NCBI GenBank assembly: GCA_964482395.1
Contig: CAYZXK010000195.1
Location: 1 to 44,623 of the forward strand
Direction: 5' to 3'
From: CAYZXK01 sp964482395
GTDB lineage: Bacteria > Planctomycetota > Phycisphaerae > UBA1845 > Fen-1342
Length of the DNA: 44,623 bases
The notes below the pieces were generated by a model that searched no databases, was not told the origin of the DNA, and saw only the letters and a list, made by a program, of their open reading frames with translations. This document shows, in pieces, positions 34,286 to 41,515 of this stretch. A program made the position numbers and the translations under genes. Numbering within the stretch: position 1 is the stretch's first letter; each line of letters opens with the position of its first letter.

Positions 34286-35010
34286 TGGCTTTCCTTTCCT
34301 TGCACCGGTTCGGCCCGGAAGGTCCGGGTCGACGCATCGTAACTCAGAAGCACTACCCTCGTTCCGGCGGGAATGCTCGGGCTTCCCGGCTTCACCCGGC
34401 AGGAAACGTCTCGAAGCGTATCTTGCTGGTCTCGGACGCGGACCACGCCCGAGTTCTCGGTCACCTGATAAAGCACCTGCCCTTCCAGTCCTAAAAGCTG
34501 CCGCAGCGGCGTGTGATACGACTCGACTGAGGGGATCAGCCGCGACAGCCCCAGAGCCAGGTGACGGGTCACCACGACCGCGGCGCCCGCCGCGATCGCG
34601 ATCGCGACCCACGGCGACTTATGTTCCAGCAGGATGTTACTGGCCAGTCCGGCCACGCCCCATACAAAGCAGTAGCTCAGCAGCAGGATCGAGAAAGGGA
34701 CCTTGCCGATCCCCAGAAGGCCGACCAGAGTTGCCAGCAGGCTGGGATGGACTTCATGCTCGGCACCGCCATGCCCCGCGTCCGGGGTATGTTCCAGCCC
34801 CGCGTGGTGTTCCAGGCCCAGACCGTGCTCGGCGGACAGAGCGTGCTCGGCCGACAGATCATGGTCCGCAGACAGGTCTGGCTCGTGCCCGACATCCGCG
34901 GCGTGGCCGTGGTCGCCGGCCGACGCCCCGACCGCCAGCATCAACAGATATAGGGTCCCCAGACCGATCGGGACCATAAAAATCAGGTTCTGCCACTCCA
35001 GAAGTTGCAT
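34282..35010 (-). CDS. YqiJ/NfeD-like OB-fold membrane protein with His-rich insertion
   Basis: The 242-residue protein is the usual partner of YqiK-type flotillins. It has one N-terminal helix (NLIFMVPIGLGTLYLLML, about 8-25), two middle helices (about 90-150) and a C-terminal OB-like domain (QLLGLEGQVLYQVTENSGVVRVRD..., about 175-240). Between the first helix and the rest, residues 34-88 contain 12 His with many Asp/Glu in degenerate LSAEHxL-like units (LSADHD, LSAEHALSAEHG, LEHHAG). This may bind metal such as Zn, Ni or Co, but that is inference. GGGAGA lies seven bases before ATG 35010, which decides this start. Confidence 0.78.
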   Translation of the reverse strand: MQLLEWQNLIFMVPIGLGTLYLLMLAVGASAGDHGHAADVGHEPDLSADHDLSAEHALSAEHGLGLEHHAGLEHTPDAGHGGAEHEVHPSLLATLVGLLGIGKVPFSILLLSYCFVWGVAGLASNILLEHKSPWVAIAIAAGAAVVVTRHLALGLSRLIPSVESYHTPLRQLLGLEGQVLYQVTENSGVVRVRDQQDTLRDVSCRVKPGSPSIPAGTRVVLLSYDASTRTFRAEPVQGKESQ

Positions 35011-35121
35011 CTGGAAATCTCCCAACGCGGCCGGCGGGCTGCCGCCATTCGGAACGGTCAAAACGTGCCGTGTCCTCCCGCAGGCCCATAAGAATTAGAA
35101 CCCAAAACCCGAGCTGCGCAC

Positions 35122-35127
35122 ATTATA
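35122..35127 (-). promoter_or_regulatory. -10 box upstream of the OB-fold/flotillin operon
   Basis: A perfect TATAAT on the minus strand lies about 110 bases before ATG 35010. The -35 region is poor (CTTTCC at 17 bases). The rest of 35011-35332 holds no gene. On the plus strand only AAAGGAG six bases before ATG 35333 stands out. Confidence 0.35.
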
Positions 35128-35332
35128 AACCCGCTCAATCGTTGGAAAGGCTGGCCCGCGGCAGACAAAAATCCTCCCCGCCCGGGTGGAAATCCGCCCG
35201 GCGCGGTAGCTATGCTTCTTCCGACCGTTCCCCCCAGCCAGGCTGGACCCACCTCCGGGAGCGGGCGACTCGCCGCGGATACTTTAGAACCTCGCCGAAT
35301 GACGCTAACCGGCGTCGGGAAAGGAGCTTGAG

Positions 35333-36262
35333 ATGTACGCAAGAGCTTGGCTGGTTGCAGCGATTCTGGCAGGCGGGATGTCCCTTGCGACGGGAGACCT
35401 GATCGAGCAGTTTGCCGGGTTCGACGCCATCTGGGAGGTGGGCGTGTCCGGATTGCAGTCGTCCTATTATGTGGACACCAAAGCCAACCAGTCGGTGTCG
35501 GGCCCGACCACTGGCTACTGGCTGCCAGAACTGGGACCAGACCGGGTTACATACCCTTACGGCATCGGCCAGGTTCCCAGCCCGGGCGGCGCGGTGGGGC
35601 GAGTATTCGACGAAGCGGTCCTGGGCCTCAAGATCGAGGGCGATAACCTGATTCTGCAACTGGCCGGCGGGCTCAACCCCCTCACCGGGTACTACGACGA
35701 CGGCTGGAAAACCTGGTACGGACAGGGCGACCTCTTCCTGGACGTGGCCGATAATGCGGGCGTACGCCACTACGCACTGCTCAATGCCTGGGGCCGGCTG
35801 CCGGATGGCACGCCGATCACCTTGAACGGCGGGCACTTCAACGCGGCCCGCTCATTCCACCTGACCGGCGGCCCGGAGCGCGGCAGCCTGGAAGGACACT
35901 TGATCCGGCTCGGCAGCGACAGTCACGTGACCATCGCCGGCGGCACCGGCGCCTACACTCCCAGCATCGCGCCCCAGGGCCTGGACCTGCGGGTCTTCGC
36001 CGCCGGCGGCCTGGACCTGGGACCGGCCAATCTGACCCATATTTCGCTGACCGACTTTGGCCAAACCTGGTATATCCAGCGCTGGACGGTCAGCCTCACG
36101 GATCTGGCGACTCAGGGCGGCTTCGAGCTGACGCTCCACGCCTCGCCCAGTTGCGGCAACGATCAGATCGGCGGCCGCTTCGAGATCGTGCCGGAGCCCA
36201 GCTCAATCTTGCTGGCCGTCGGCGGCGCCGCGGTCGGGCTGGCCTTCAGGCGCCGAGTCTGA
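35333..36262 (+). CDS. PEP-CTERM surface protein
   Basis: The 309-residue exported protein has a signal peptide (MYARAWLVAAILAGGMSLATG) and the sorting tail VPEPSSILLAVGGAAVGLAF followed by RRRV, a PEP-CTERM signal. The body is rich in Gly, aromatic and polar strands. It has segments such as YYVDTKANQSVSGPTTGYWL and GLKIEGDNLILQLAGGLNP, then LFLDVADNAGVRHYALLN. This is a jelly-roll-like, possibly carbohydrate- or matrix-associated, structure; no ligand residue can be assigned. AAAGGAG precedes the ATG. It is convergent with the dockerin-tailed gene, and a strong 13-bp hairpin lies between them. Confidence 0.82.
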   Translation: MYARAWLVAAILAGGMSLATGDLIEQFAGFDAIWEVGVSGLQSSYYVDTKANQSVSGPTTGYWLPELGPDRVTYPYGIGQVPSPGGAVGRVFDEAVLGLKIEGDNLILQLAGGLNPLTGYYDDGWKTWYGQGDLFLDVADNAGVRHYALLNAWGRLPDGTPITLNGGHFNAARSFHLTGGPERGSLEGHLIRLGSDSHVTIAGGTGAYTPSIAPQGLDLRVFAAGGLDLGPANLTHISLTDFGQTWYIQRWTVSLTDLATQGGFELTLHASPSCGNDQIGGRFEIVPEPSSILLAVGGAAVGLAFRRRV

Positions 36263-36307
36263 CGGCCCGCTTAGTCGCCGTACCAGACGAAAGAAGCGCA
36301 GATCACA

Positions 36308-36337
36308 GCAGCGCCGGACCGGGCGGTCCGGCGCTGC
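36308..36337. repeat. Perfect 13-bp stem-loop between convergent surface-protein genes
   Basis: GCAGCGCCGGACC (36308-36320), loop GGGC (36321-36324) and GGTCCGGCGCTGC (36325-36337) form a perfect stem 45 bases after the PEP-CTERM stop and 85 bases from the end of the opposing gene. No U-run follows on either strand, so it is a candidate bidirectional terminator or mRNA-stabilising hairpin. Confidence 0.7.
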
Positions 36338-36422
36338 ACGCATGATGGGCGGACTCGCAGTTCCGGCGTCCGTGCTGCTCAGTCAGTTTGCGGCAGGCCG
36401 CGCGATCGGGTCGGTTTGCAGC

Positions 36423-37301
36423 CTACGGACACGGATTCGGGCAAGGCTTGGGAGTTTGCTGCATCAGAAGCGCGAACGGGTTGATGTCCGAGAAGGCCGG
36501 GTACACGTCGTCACAATTGATATCACCGTTCTTGGGGTTGCAGCCCGGGTAAGTCGACTGCCAGGCGGCGAAGTTCACCTGGTAGACAACGAACGCGTTG
36601 ATGTCCCCGAAGCTGATTGTTCCGTCGCCGTTCATATCCCCGATGCAGACCTCCTGGCCGACTGTGAACGTAAGCACGGCGCCGCTCAGGTCAACGGTCG
36701 CCTGGCTGACTTGCGACATCTGCGGCGGCGTGCCGACCGAAGTCAGGACATTGGCTACCGCGTTCTCCAGCCGGAAGGTGTAGGTACCCTCGACACTGGG
36801 GGCGACGAACGAGCCGGACAGGATCGCCTGCGGCCCGGACTGGCCGATGCCGGACTCTACTATCGGGTCGGTCCCAATAACGGAGCCAGCCTGGCCGAAA
36901 GTGTTCTGGCCGCCGCCGATCTGGATCAGGTTTTTCTGGCCGGCGGTGCCGCGTTGCACGCCGATGTAGCCGGAGGGGGCTCCGTTCTCGCCCGGATTAG
37001 AGATACCGGCCGGCCGATTGAACCCGGACATGATGGCCGGGATCGAAGCGGCGTCCCCGGGCGGAATGTCGAACAGGGCCGGATTGTTCAAATCCTGCAC
37101 CAGATCGCAGGCGATCAGCGCCAGGCCGTAGTTGTCGCCGGTGGAGACGGTCACCTGGATGGTCCAGTTGACGGTGGAGCCGGGCGGCACAGTCTGGCCG
37201 GCCGAAGGCGAGGTCAAAGTCAGACTCACGGTGCCGGTCGCCAGGGCCAAGCCAGAGCAGGTCAGGCCGACGATCACGAAAGAGACCAATCGGACGAGCA
37301 T
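36423..37301 (-). CDS. Secreted protein with planctomycete-type dockerin/EF-hand domain
   Basis: The 292-residue protein has a signal peptide (MLVRLVSFVIVGLTCSGLALA). An Ig/cadherin-like beta domain follows, with TVSLTLTSPSAGQTVPPGST and EGTYTFRLENAVANVL; the latter leads into the dockerin part. The C-terminal domain (about 220-275) has two EF-hand-like loops: GDMNGDGTISFGDINAFVVY and GDINCDDVYPAFSDINPFAL, the pattern common in Phycisphaerae secreted enzymes. In the second loop Cys and Asp replace the expected Gly/Asn positions. GGAGGT lies six bases before ATG 37301, which decides this start over the GTG at 37307. It follows the CBM-like gene by 18 bases, so both are likely one transcript. 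Confidence 0.85.
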   Translation of the reverse strand: MLVRLVSFVIVGLTCSGLALATGTVSLTLTSPSAGQTVPPGSTVNWTIQVTVSTGDNYGLALIACDLVQDLNNPALFDIPPGDAASIPAIMSGFNRPAGISNPGENGAPSGYIGVQRGTAGQKNLIQIGGGQNTFGQAGSVIGTDPIVESGIGQSGPQAILSGSFVAPSVEGTYTFRLENAVANVLTSVGTPPQMSQVSQATVDLSGAVLTFTVGQEVCIGDMNGDGTISFGDINAFVVYQVNFAAWQSTYPGCNPKNGDINCDDVYPAFSDINPFALLMQQTPKPCPNPCP

Positions 37302-37319
37302 GTTCACACCTCCGTTCCG

Positions 37320-39083
37320 TCACGGGCCGGTCATTCGCGGCGCGAAGTAGTTGAAATCGACCATGTCCACATCGTTATCGCCATCCGAGTCGAAGACGAT
37401 GCCGTTCCATCGTTGCGGTCCCCCGCTGCCGGAGTAGGCTCGCTGGAACTGGGCGAAGTCGAGCAGGTCTTCGTCGTCGTCCGCGTCCGCATCTGCCCCG
37501 TTGAACTTGTTTAGTATAACCGCCTCGCAGGCATCGAAGTAGACACGTCCGCTGGTCGCCAGGCCTTTTTCGATGATGTTCACGAACCGGCCGATAGCGT
37601 TGGATCCGCTGGGCATAGTGTAATCAATATATAGGGGAATCCAAGTGTTTTTGGGGCTGCTGGCGTAAATCGTGTTGGTAGCGCCACCTATGTCGATGTT
37701 TTCCGGCACGTTGCCGTACCGCCACTCGACCTTCACGCCGGCGGCGCCGGTACCGGTCAGCGGATTGCTACTGGGCGTGTACAGGTAAGCCCGGATAAAG
37801 AGGGTCTCGCCGGGCGTAACCGCCACCTCCTGGTAAATCCCAGTGAAAGACGGGCCGGTGGACTTGGCTGTGCACACACCCTGGTAGGCTGGGACGGCAA
37901 AGCAGCTCTTGCGGGTGGTCGCCGTGTCGCTGCCGAACTCGGTCCAGTTGGTAATCCCGTTGGCTCCGCCCGGCCCGGTCTCAAAGCTGGCGTTGAGCAA
38001 CTGATTGACGCCGGGCTGGCTGCCGCGCTCCGCCCAGGCCGCGTCGAAATGCACCTCCCCGGTGGTCTGGGGATTGCCGCCGAAAATGCACACCACCCTG
38101 GCGACTGTAATTCCCGGCGGAACGGTTGTGTTCAAGGCCACCTGGACCCAAGTGTTTTTGGGCTGGTTGGCGTTAAAAGCAAGATTTTCCTCCGGCGGCG
38201 GCACGACCCCATTGGGCGAGAATTCCAGCTTGATCCCGGCTCGCGAATTCTCCGTGAGCGGATCGCTGCTGGGAATCCAAGCCCAGGCTTTAAGGTAGAC
38301 ATGGTCACCCGCATTCAGGACAGTCATGTTCTGGAACAAGCCGGAGTATGCACTGGTCGTGCCCAGTTTCACACTGTAAATGCCGTCTTTGGCGAAATCG
38401 TCAGACTGCTCTTGGTCGTTGAACCCGATCCAATCGTCGATGCCGAACGGGCTCTGCTCGCTCAGCCCGGCCGTTTCGAAATCCCCATTGAGGAGCTCGT
38501 TGGGCCCTCCGTTGACCGTGAGCCGGCAATCATCCCAGTAGGCCGAACCGCCGGCCGAGCCGTTCCAGGTCCACACGCAGGTCATGCGAGCATAGGCGGT
38601 CTGAGCCGGGGCGGCGATCGGCCCGACCGATGCGAAAATCCAGGTGTCAGCAGGTGAACTCGCGTTCAGCACCGCCACCGGGTAGAAGCCGGCCTGCTGG
38701 TTGTTGGCCTTATAGAACTCAAGGATGATCCAGGCCTGGGCGTCGCCCGAGAGCTTGTCGGTAGACCGGGTATACAAGCTGGCGCTGATGTACACGTAAT
38801 CCCCCGGGAGCACGGGAACGTCCTGATAAGCCCCTACCTGCGGGTCGCTGGAGAAGGCCTTCAGGGCGTGCCCCTCGCCGCTGGGGACCAGATTCGCCTC
38901 ATCGGAGCGTTCCACGGTCGGGCCGAACCGCACCCAACCGGCGGGCACATGCGGGTCTTCGCTGATCGGCCCAGGCCCGAACTCCAAGCTCCCGTTAAAC
39001 AGAATGCTCTGCCGCGCCAGTAGCGCGGTTGGTGCGACCAGGGCCAGTAGCAGGCCGGCCGCGGCTACAGCTCGCAACTTCAT
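37320..39083 (-). CDS. Secreted protein of three CBM-like repeats plus dockerin-like tail
   Basis: The 587-residue protein has a signal peptide (MKLRAVAAAGLLLALVAPTALLA). Three similar beta-sandwich repeats then lie at about 28-190, 196-350 and 361-525. Each opens with an L.N(G/A)S.E or LLNGDFE(T) strand (LFNGSLEFG, LLNGDFETAG, LLNASFETGP) and closes with YWDDC / HFDAAW / YFDACE. Internal echoes include DTWIFASVGP, NTWVQVALNTT and NTWIPLYIDYT. They look like CBM4/9-type carbohydrate-binding modules. Residues 529-582 form a calcium-binding dockerin-like pair (GADADADDDEDLLDFAQFQR and DSDGDNDVDMVDFNYFAPR). No catalytic domain is seen, so it may be a scaffold or binding protein. AGGAGG precedes ATG 39083. 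Confidence 0.85.
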   Translation of the reverse strand: MKLRAVAAAGLLLALVAPTALLARQSILFNGSLEFGPGPISEDPHVPAGWVRFGPTVERSDEANLVPSGEGHALKAFSSDPQVGAYQDVPVLPGDYVYISASLYTRSTDKLSGDAQAWIILEFYKANNQQAGFYPVAVLNASSPADTWIFASVGPIAAPAQTAYARMTCVWTWNGSAGGSAYWDDCRLTVNGGPNELLNGDFETAGLSEQSPFGIDDWIGFNDQEQSDDFAKDGIYSVKLGTTSAYSGLFQNMTVLNAGDHVYLKAWAWIPSSDPLTENSRAGIKLEFSPNGVVPPPEENLAFNANQPKNTWVQVALNTTVPPGITVARVVCIFGGNPQTTGEVHFDAAWAERGSQPGVNQLLNASFETGPGGANGITNWTEFGSDTATTRKSCFAVPAYQGVCTAKSTGPSFTGIYQEVAVTPGETLFIRAYLYTPSSNPLTGTGAAGVKVEWRYGNVPENIDIGGATNTIYASSPKNTWIPLYIDYTMPSGSNAIGRFVNIIEKGLATSGRVYFDACEAVILNKFNGADADADDDEDLLDFAQFQRAYSGSGGPQRWNGIVFDSDGDNDVDMVDFNYFAPRMTGP

Positions 39084-39311
39084 ACGCGGGTTCCTCCTAT
39101 CAACAGCTTCCTCTCGTGCCCCCAGAGCCAACTTGCCATGGATGCCTCATCAAGACCGCAACGCACCCAATAGCTTGACTGCTCGCTCACCTCGCGTTTG
39201 ATACTGGTGCCGGACCTCCAAGTCCGGCGGTCTTGTTTACGCGGGGCTAAATCCGGCCGTGGCCGTAACTTGCAGCGACCTGGCGGCTCCGGGCCCGCGG
39301 GACCGGTGGCT

Positions 39312-40157
39312 CTACGGCGGCAGGGCGTCAAACCCCTTCCGGGTCAGTCCCCAGGCATAAAACGGGCGGTTGCGATACGGATCGAAGTCGCGAGCCGTGT
39401 GTCCAGGCACGTAGGTCGGCGGGGAAGCCAATGGATCGAGGTAACGTGCTCGCGGCAGCCGCTCCACGTGGCCATCCAGAAAACCGGCCTGAATAGCCCC
39501 GTTGTGTCGCGGGACCAGCAGTTCCCATTTCGCGTCGCAGATCACCACCGCGTATTGCGGGAAGGGTATCTTGTTGATCAGGCCACCGCTGATTTGGGGT
39601 ATCTCCTCGCTGCCGCTGCTGGCGCCCCAGCTCCAATCGTTGAACCAGTATTCGGTGTACAGAACGTCGATAGTTTCGCCTGGCCAGTTGAACGGGTTGA
39701 TGTCCGGCCACCATCCGCGCTGATAGGCTCGGATGAACATGTCGTCCGCCTTGCGCACCACGTAGTAGCTGGCCCACTGGTCGTCGGAAGTATAGCTCTT
39801 GACCGAGTTCTCGCCGCTGGCCGTCGGGCACCGGTAGATCCTCAGGTCCTTGAGATAGGGCCACAGGAGAAAGATCTGGTGATACTGATAGAAGGGTGCG
39901 TTGGTGGGCTCCCCGCTGCCCTGATCCGTCCCCAGAATGTAGGGCAGCCGGTACTGGTTGTCATCCGCGTAATAGGTGGTGGCCAACGCTAGCTGGTGCA
40001 GGTTCGACCGGCAAGTTGCCTCCTTGGCGTAGCCTCGCGCCTTGCCGAGGGCCGGCAAAAGGATCGAGACCAGCAGGGCGATGATCGCCACCACTACCAG
40101 CACTTCGATCAGCGTGAATCCGCCGCACTTCCGTTCTGGCAACCGTCGCGCTGTCAT
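39312..40157 (-). CDS. Pseudopilin with prepilin-type N-terminal signal and H-X9-DG motif
   Basis: The 281-residue protein starts with CGGFTLIEVLVVVAIIALLV, the class III prepilin cleavage and methylation signal (G|FTLIE), followed by LLPALGKARGYAKEATCRSNL and the globular domain. Near the end RHNGAIQAGFLDGHVERLP has the H-X9-DG motif of planctomycete DUF1559-type pseudopilins. In these bacteria such proteins are abundant, often next to glycoside hydrolases, and may serve binding or type II-like secretion. The start ATG 40157 is chosen with 40169 (MEPRMTARR) as an alternative; neither has a clear ribosome site. Co-oriented with the PEP-CTERM gene upstream and the CBM gene downstream. Confidence 0.85.
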   Translation of the reverse strand: MTARRLPERKCGGFTLIEVLVVVAIIALLVSILLPALGKARGYAKEATCRSNLHQLALATTYYADDNQYRLPYILGTDQGSGEPTNAPFYQYHQIFLLWPYLKDLRIYRCPTASGENSVKSYTSDDQWASYYVVRKADDMFIRAYQRGWWPDINPFNWPGETIDVLYTEYWFNDWSWGASSGSEEIPQISGGLINKIPFPQYAVVICDAKWELLVPRHNGAIQAGFLDGHVERLPRARYLDPLASPPTYVPGHTARDFDPYRNRPFYAWGLTRKGFDALPP

Positions 40158-40357
40158 CCGAGGTTCCATCCTCACCCGCCGGCCGGGGCACGCGTTGCCG
40201 CCGTCATCTCGCACATTCTGACCGTCGACATCGCGTGCCCTTGCGGCTCTGCTACAGCAATGCGGGTCGGCGTTGTCCCACGGTTTGGGTTTCTGCCATC
40301 CTGCCCTTGGATTACGCTGTGGGGCGGACGGGCCCTGTCGCCGCGCCGCCCGGTTCG

Positions 40358-41170
40358 TCAACGTCTCCGGAGTAACAAGGCCAAACCGAGCAGCGCCAAA
40401 CTGGCCGGCTCGGGGATGTAGTACATGTTGCCAAACTCCACCCGGCCCCAGTTGTCCGGGTTGCCGATCTGGATCTGCGGCTGGAAGTAGCCGCCGACCC
40501 GGGCATCGTTTAGGATGCCCCAGAAGCCCCATTCCGGCTCGTTGGGGTTGCCCTGGTCAAAGGCCAGCGGACCACTGGAATAGGGGATCCCGTTCTTGAT
40601 CACGATGTACTCGATCGTGCCGGGGTCCTCCTGCGTCAGGCTGTGCGGGTCGTAGATCACGCCCAGCCGGATGGTCTCGCCCTTCACGTAGTTCACCGGC
40701 GGCACATGATTGTTGAAGGAGTAGAACGGCAGCCGGCCTCCGAAGGCCGCGATCTCGCCGTTCCCGGTGATGGCGGTAAACACCCCGCCGACATCCTTGT
40801 CCCACCAGGGGCCGATGTTGATCCCGCCTTCGGAGTTGGCTGGCCCGGTCAGGGTGACATCGGTGAAGAAGGCGAAGCCGTCGGCATTGTTGAACACCGC
40901 GTCGGTGAAGCCGTTCTCCGAGAGCCGGAACATGTGCCGATTGGCCCACTCTCCGCCCCCGCCATCCCCATCCAGCACCGCATCCTGGATCCACAAATAG
41001 CTGGGGTAGCTCTTTCCAAAAGTCACTACCGAGTTCGAGTCGTCGTTGAAAACCCTCAGATGTATTACGGCATCAGTGATAACTGGCGATGCCGAGGCGC
41101 CGACGCTAAGACCACCCAAGCCGGCCGCCAGGCACGCCGTCCCTACTATCCTCAGCGACTTCCTCCTCAT
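40358..41170 (-). CDS. PEP-CTERM surface protein under putative LacI-type control
   Basis: The 270-residue exported protein has a signal peptide (MRRKSLRIVGTACLAAGLGG...ASA) and ends with IPEPASLALLGLALLLRRR, a PEP-CTERM sorting signal. Its body is beta-rich (SNSVVTFGKSYPSYLW, NGFTDAVFNNADGFAFFTDV, NYVKGETIRLGVIYDPHSL), like a jelly-roll lectin or CBM. No ligand residue can be assigned. GGAGG lies nine bases before ATG 41170. A sigma70-like promoter with an overlapping LacI-family operator lies 110-150 bases upstream, unlike the other two PEP-CTERM genes in this window. Confidence 0.83.
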   Translation of the reverse strand: MRRKSLRIVGTACLAAGLGGLSVGASASPVITDAVIHLRVFNDDSNSVVTFGKSYPSYLWIQDAVLDGDGGGGEWANRHMFRLSENGFTDAVFNNADGFAFFTDVTLTGPANSEGGINIGPWWDKDVGGVFTAITGNGEIAAFGGRLPFYSFNNHVPPVNYVKGETIRLGVIYDPHSLTQEDPGTIEYIVIKNGIPYSSGPLAFDQGNPNEPEWGFWGILNDARVGGYFQPQIQIGNPDNWGRVEFGNMYYIPEPASLALLGLALLLRRR

Positions 41171-41282
41171 TCTGGTTTTCCTCCGCTTTCCAGCTCGCGA
41201 TCTGCTGCCCGACCGGAGCACGGGCACACCGCGCGCCCGTAACCCCTCCGTGCCGGGCCAATCCGGCACTCAAACCGCCTAG

Positions 41283-41311
41283 AGTATAGCACGAGGTTTT
41301 CGGCCTTGCAA
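41283..41311 (-). promoter_or_regulatory. Sigma70-like promoter of the PEP-CTERM gene at 40358
   Basis: On the minus strand TTGCAA (41306-41311) and TATACT (41283-41288) are separated by exactly 17 bases; two and one mismatches from consensus. Transcription would start near 41276, leaving a leader of about 105 bases. Confidence 0.65.
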
Positions 41312-41320
41312 GCGCTTTCA
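41307..41320. promoter_or_regulatory. LacI-family operator overlapping the -35 box
   Basis: TGCAAGCGCTTTCA matches the LacI-family consensus TGnAAnCGnTTnCA at every fixed position. It overlaps the -35 hexamer of the PEP-CTERM promoter, so binding should block RNA polymerase. It also lies 196 bases upstream of the divergent beta-glucosidase. The regulator gene is not in the window. Confidence 0.75.
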
Positions 41321-41395
41321 CAAACCCTTATCCTCATTAGTGGAAAGATGTTCGCCGCCGGCGACCGACCCGCGGCCAGCCCGAGCCGCTGTCGT

Positions 41396-41411
41396 GTGTA
41401 ACATGCTACAC
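41396..41411. promoter_or_regulatory. Imperfect palindrome upstream of the beta-glucosidase
   Basis: GTGTAACATGCTACAC is a 16-base dyad with only one mismatched pair (positions 6 and 11), centred on CATG, about 105 bases before the glucosidase start. It could be an operator for a different regulator. No clear plus-strand promoter was found near it. Confidence 0.35.
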
Positions 41412-41515
41412 CATAACTACTTAGCATTATCGACCACGTTCCCCGCGAGGGAAAGAATCAGCGGCCCGATGCCACGCCGGACCGGCCGGCGCCCGAAGAT
41501 CAACCAGTGACGGCC

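Noticed and set aside
39209..39228. 7-bp hairpin GCCGGAC/GTCCGGC before the CBM gene
   Set aside because: No U-run on the minus strand, and the short stem is not unusual in GC-rich DNA; not called a terminator.
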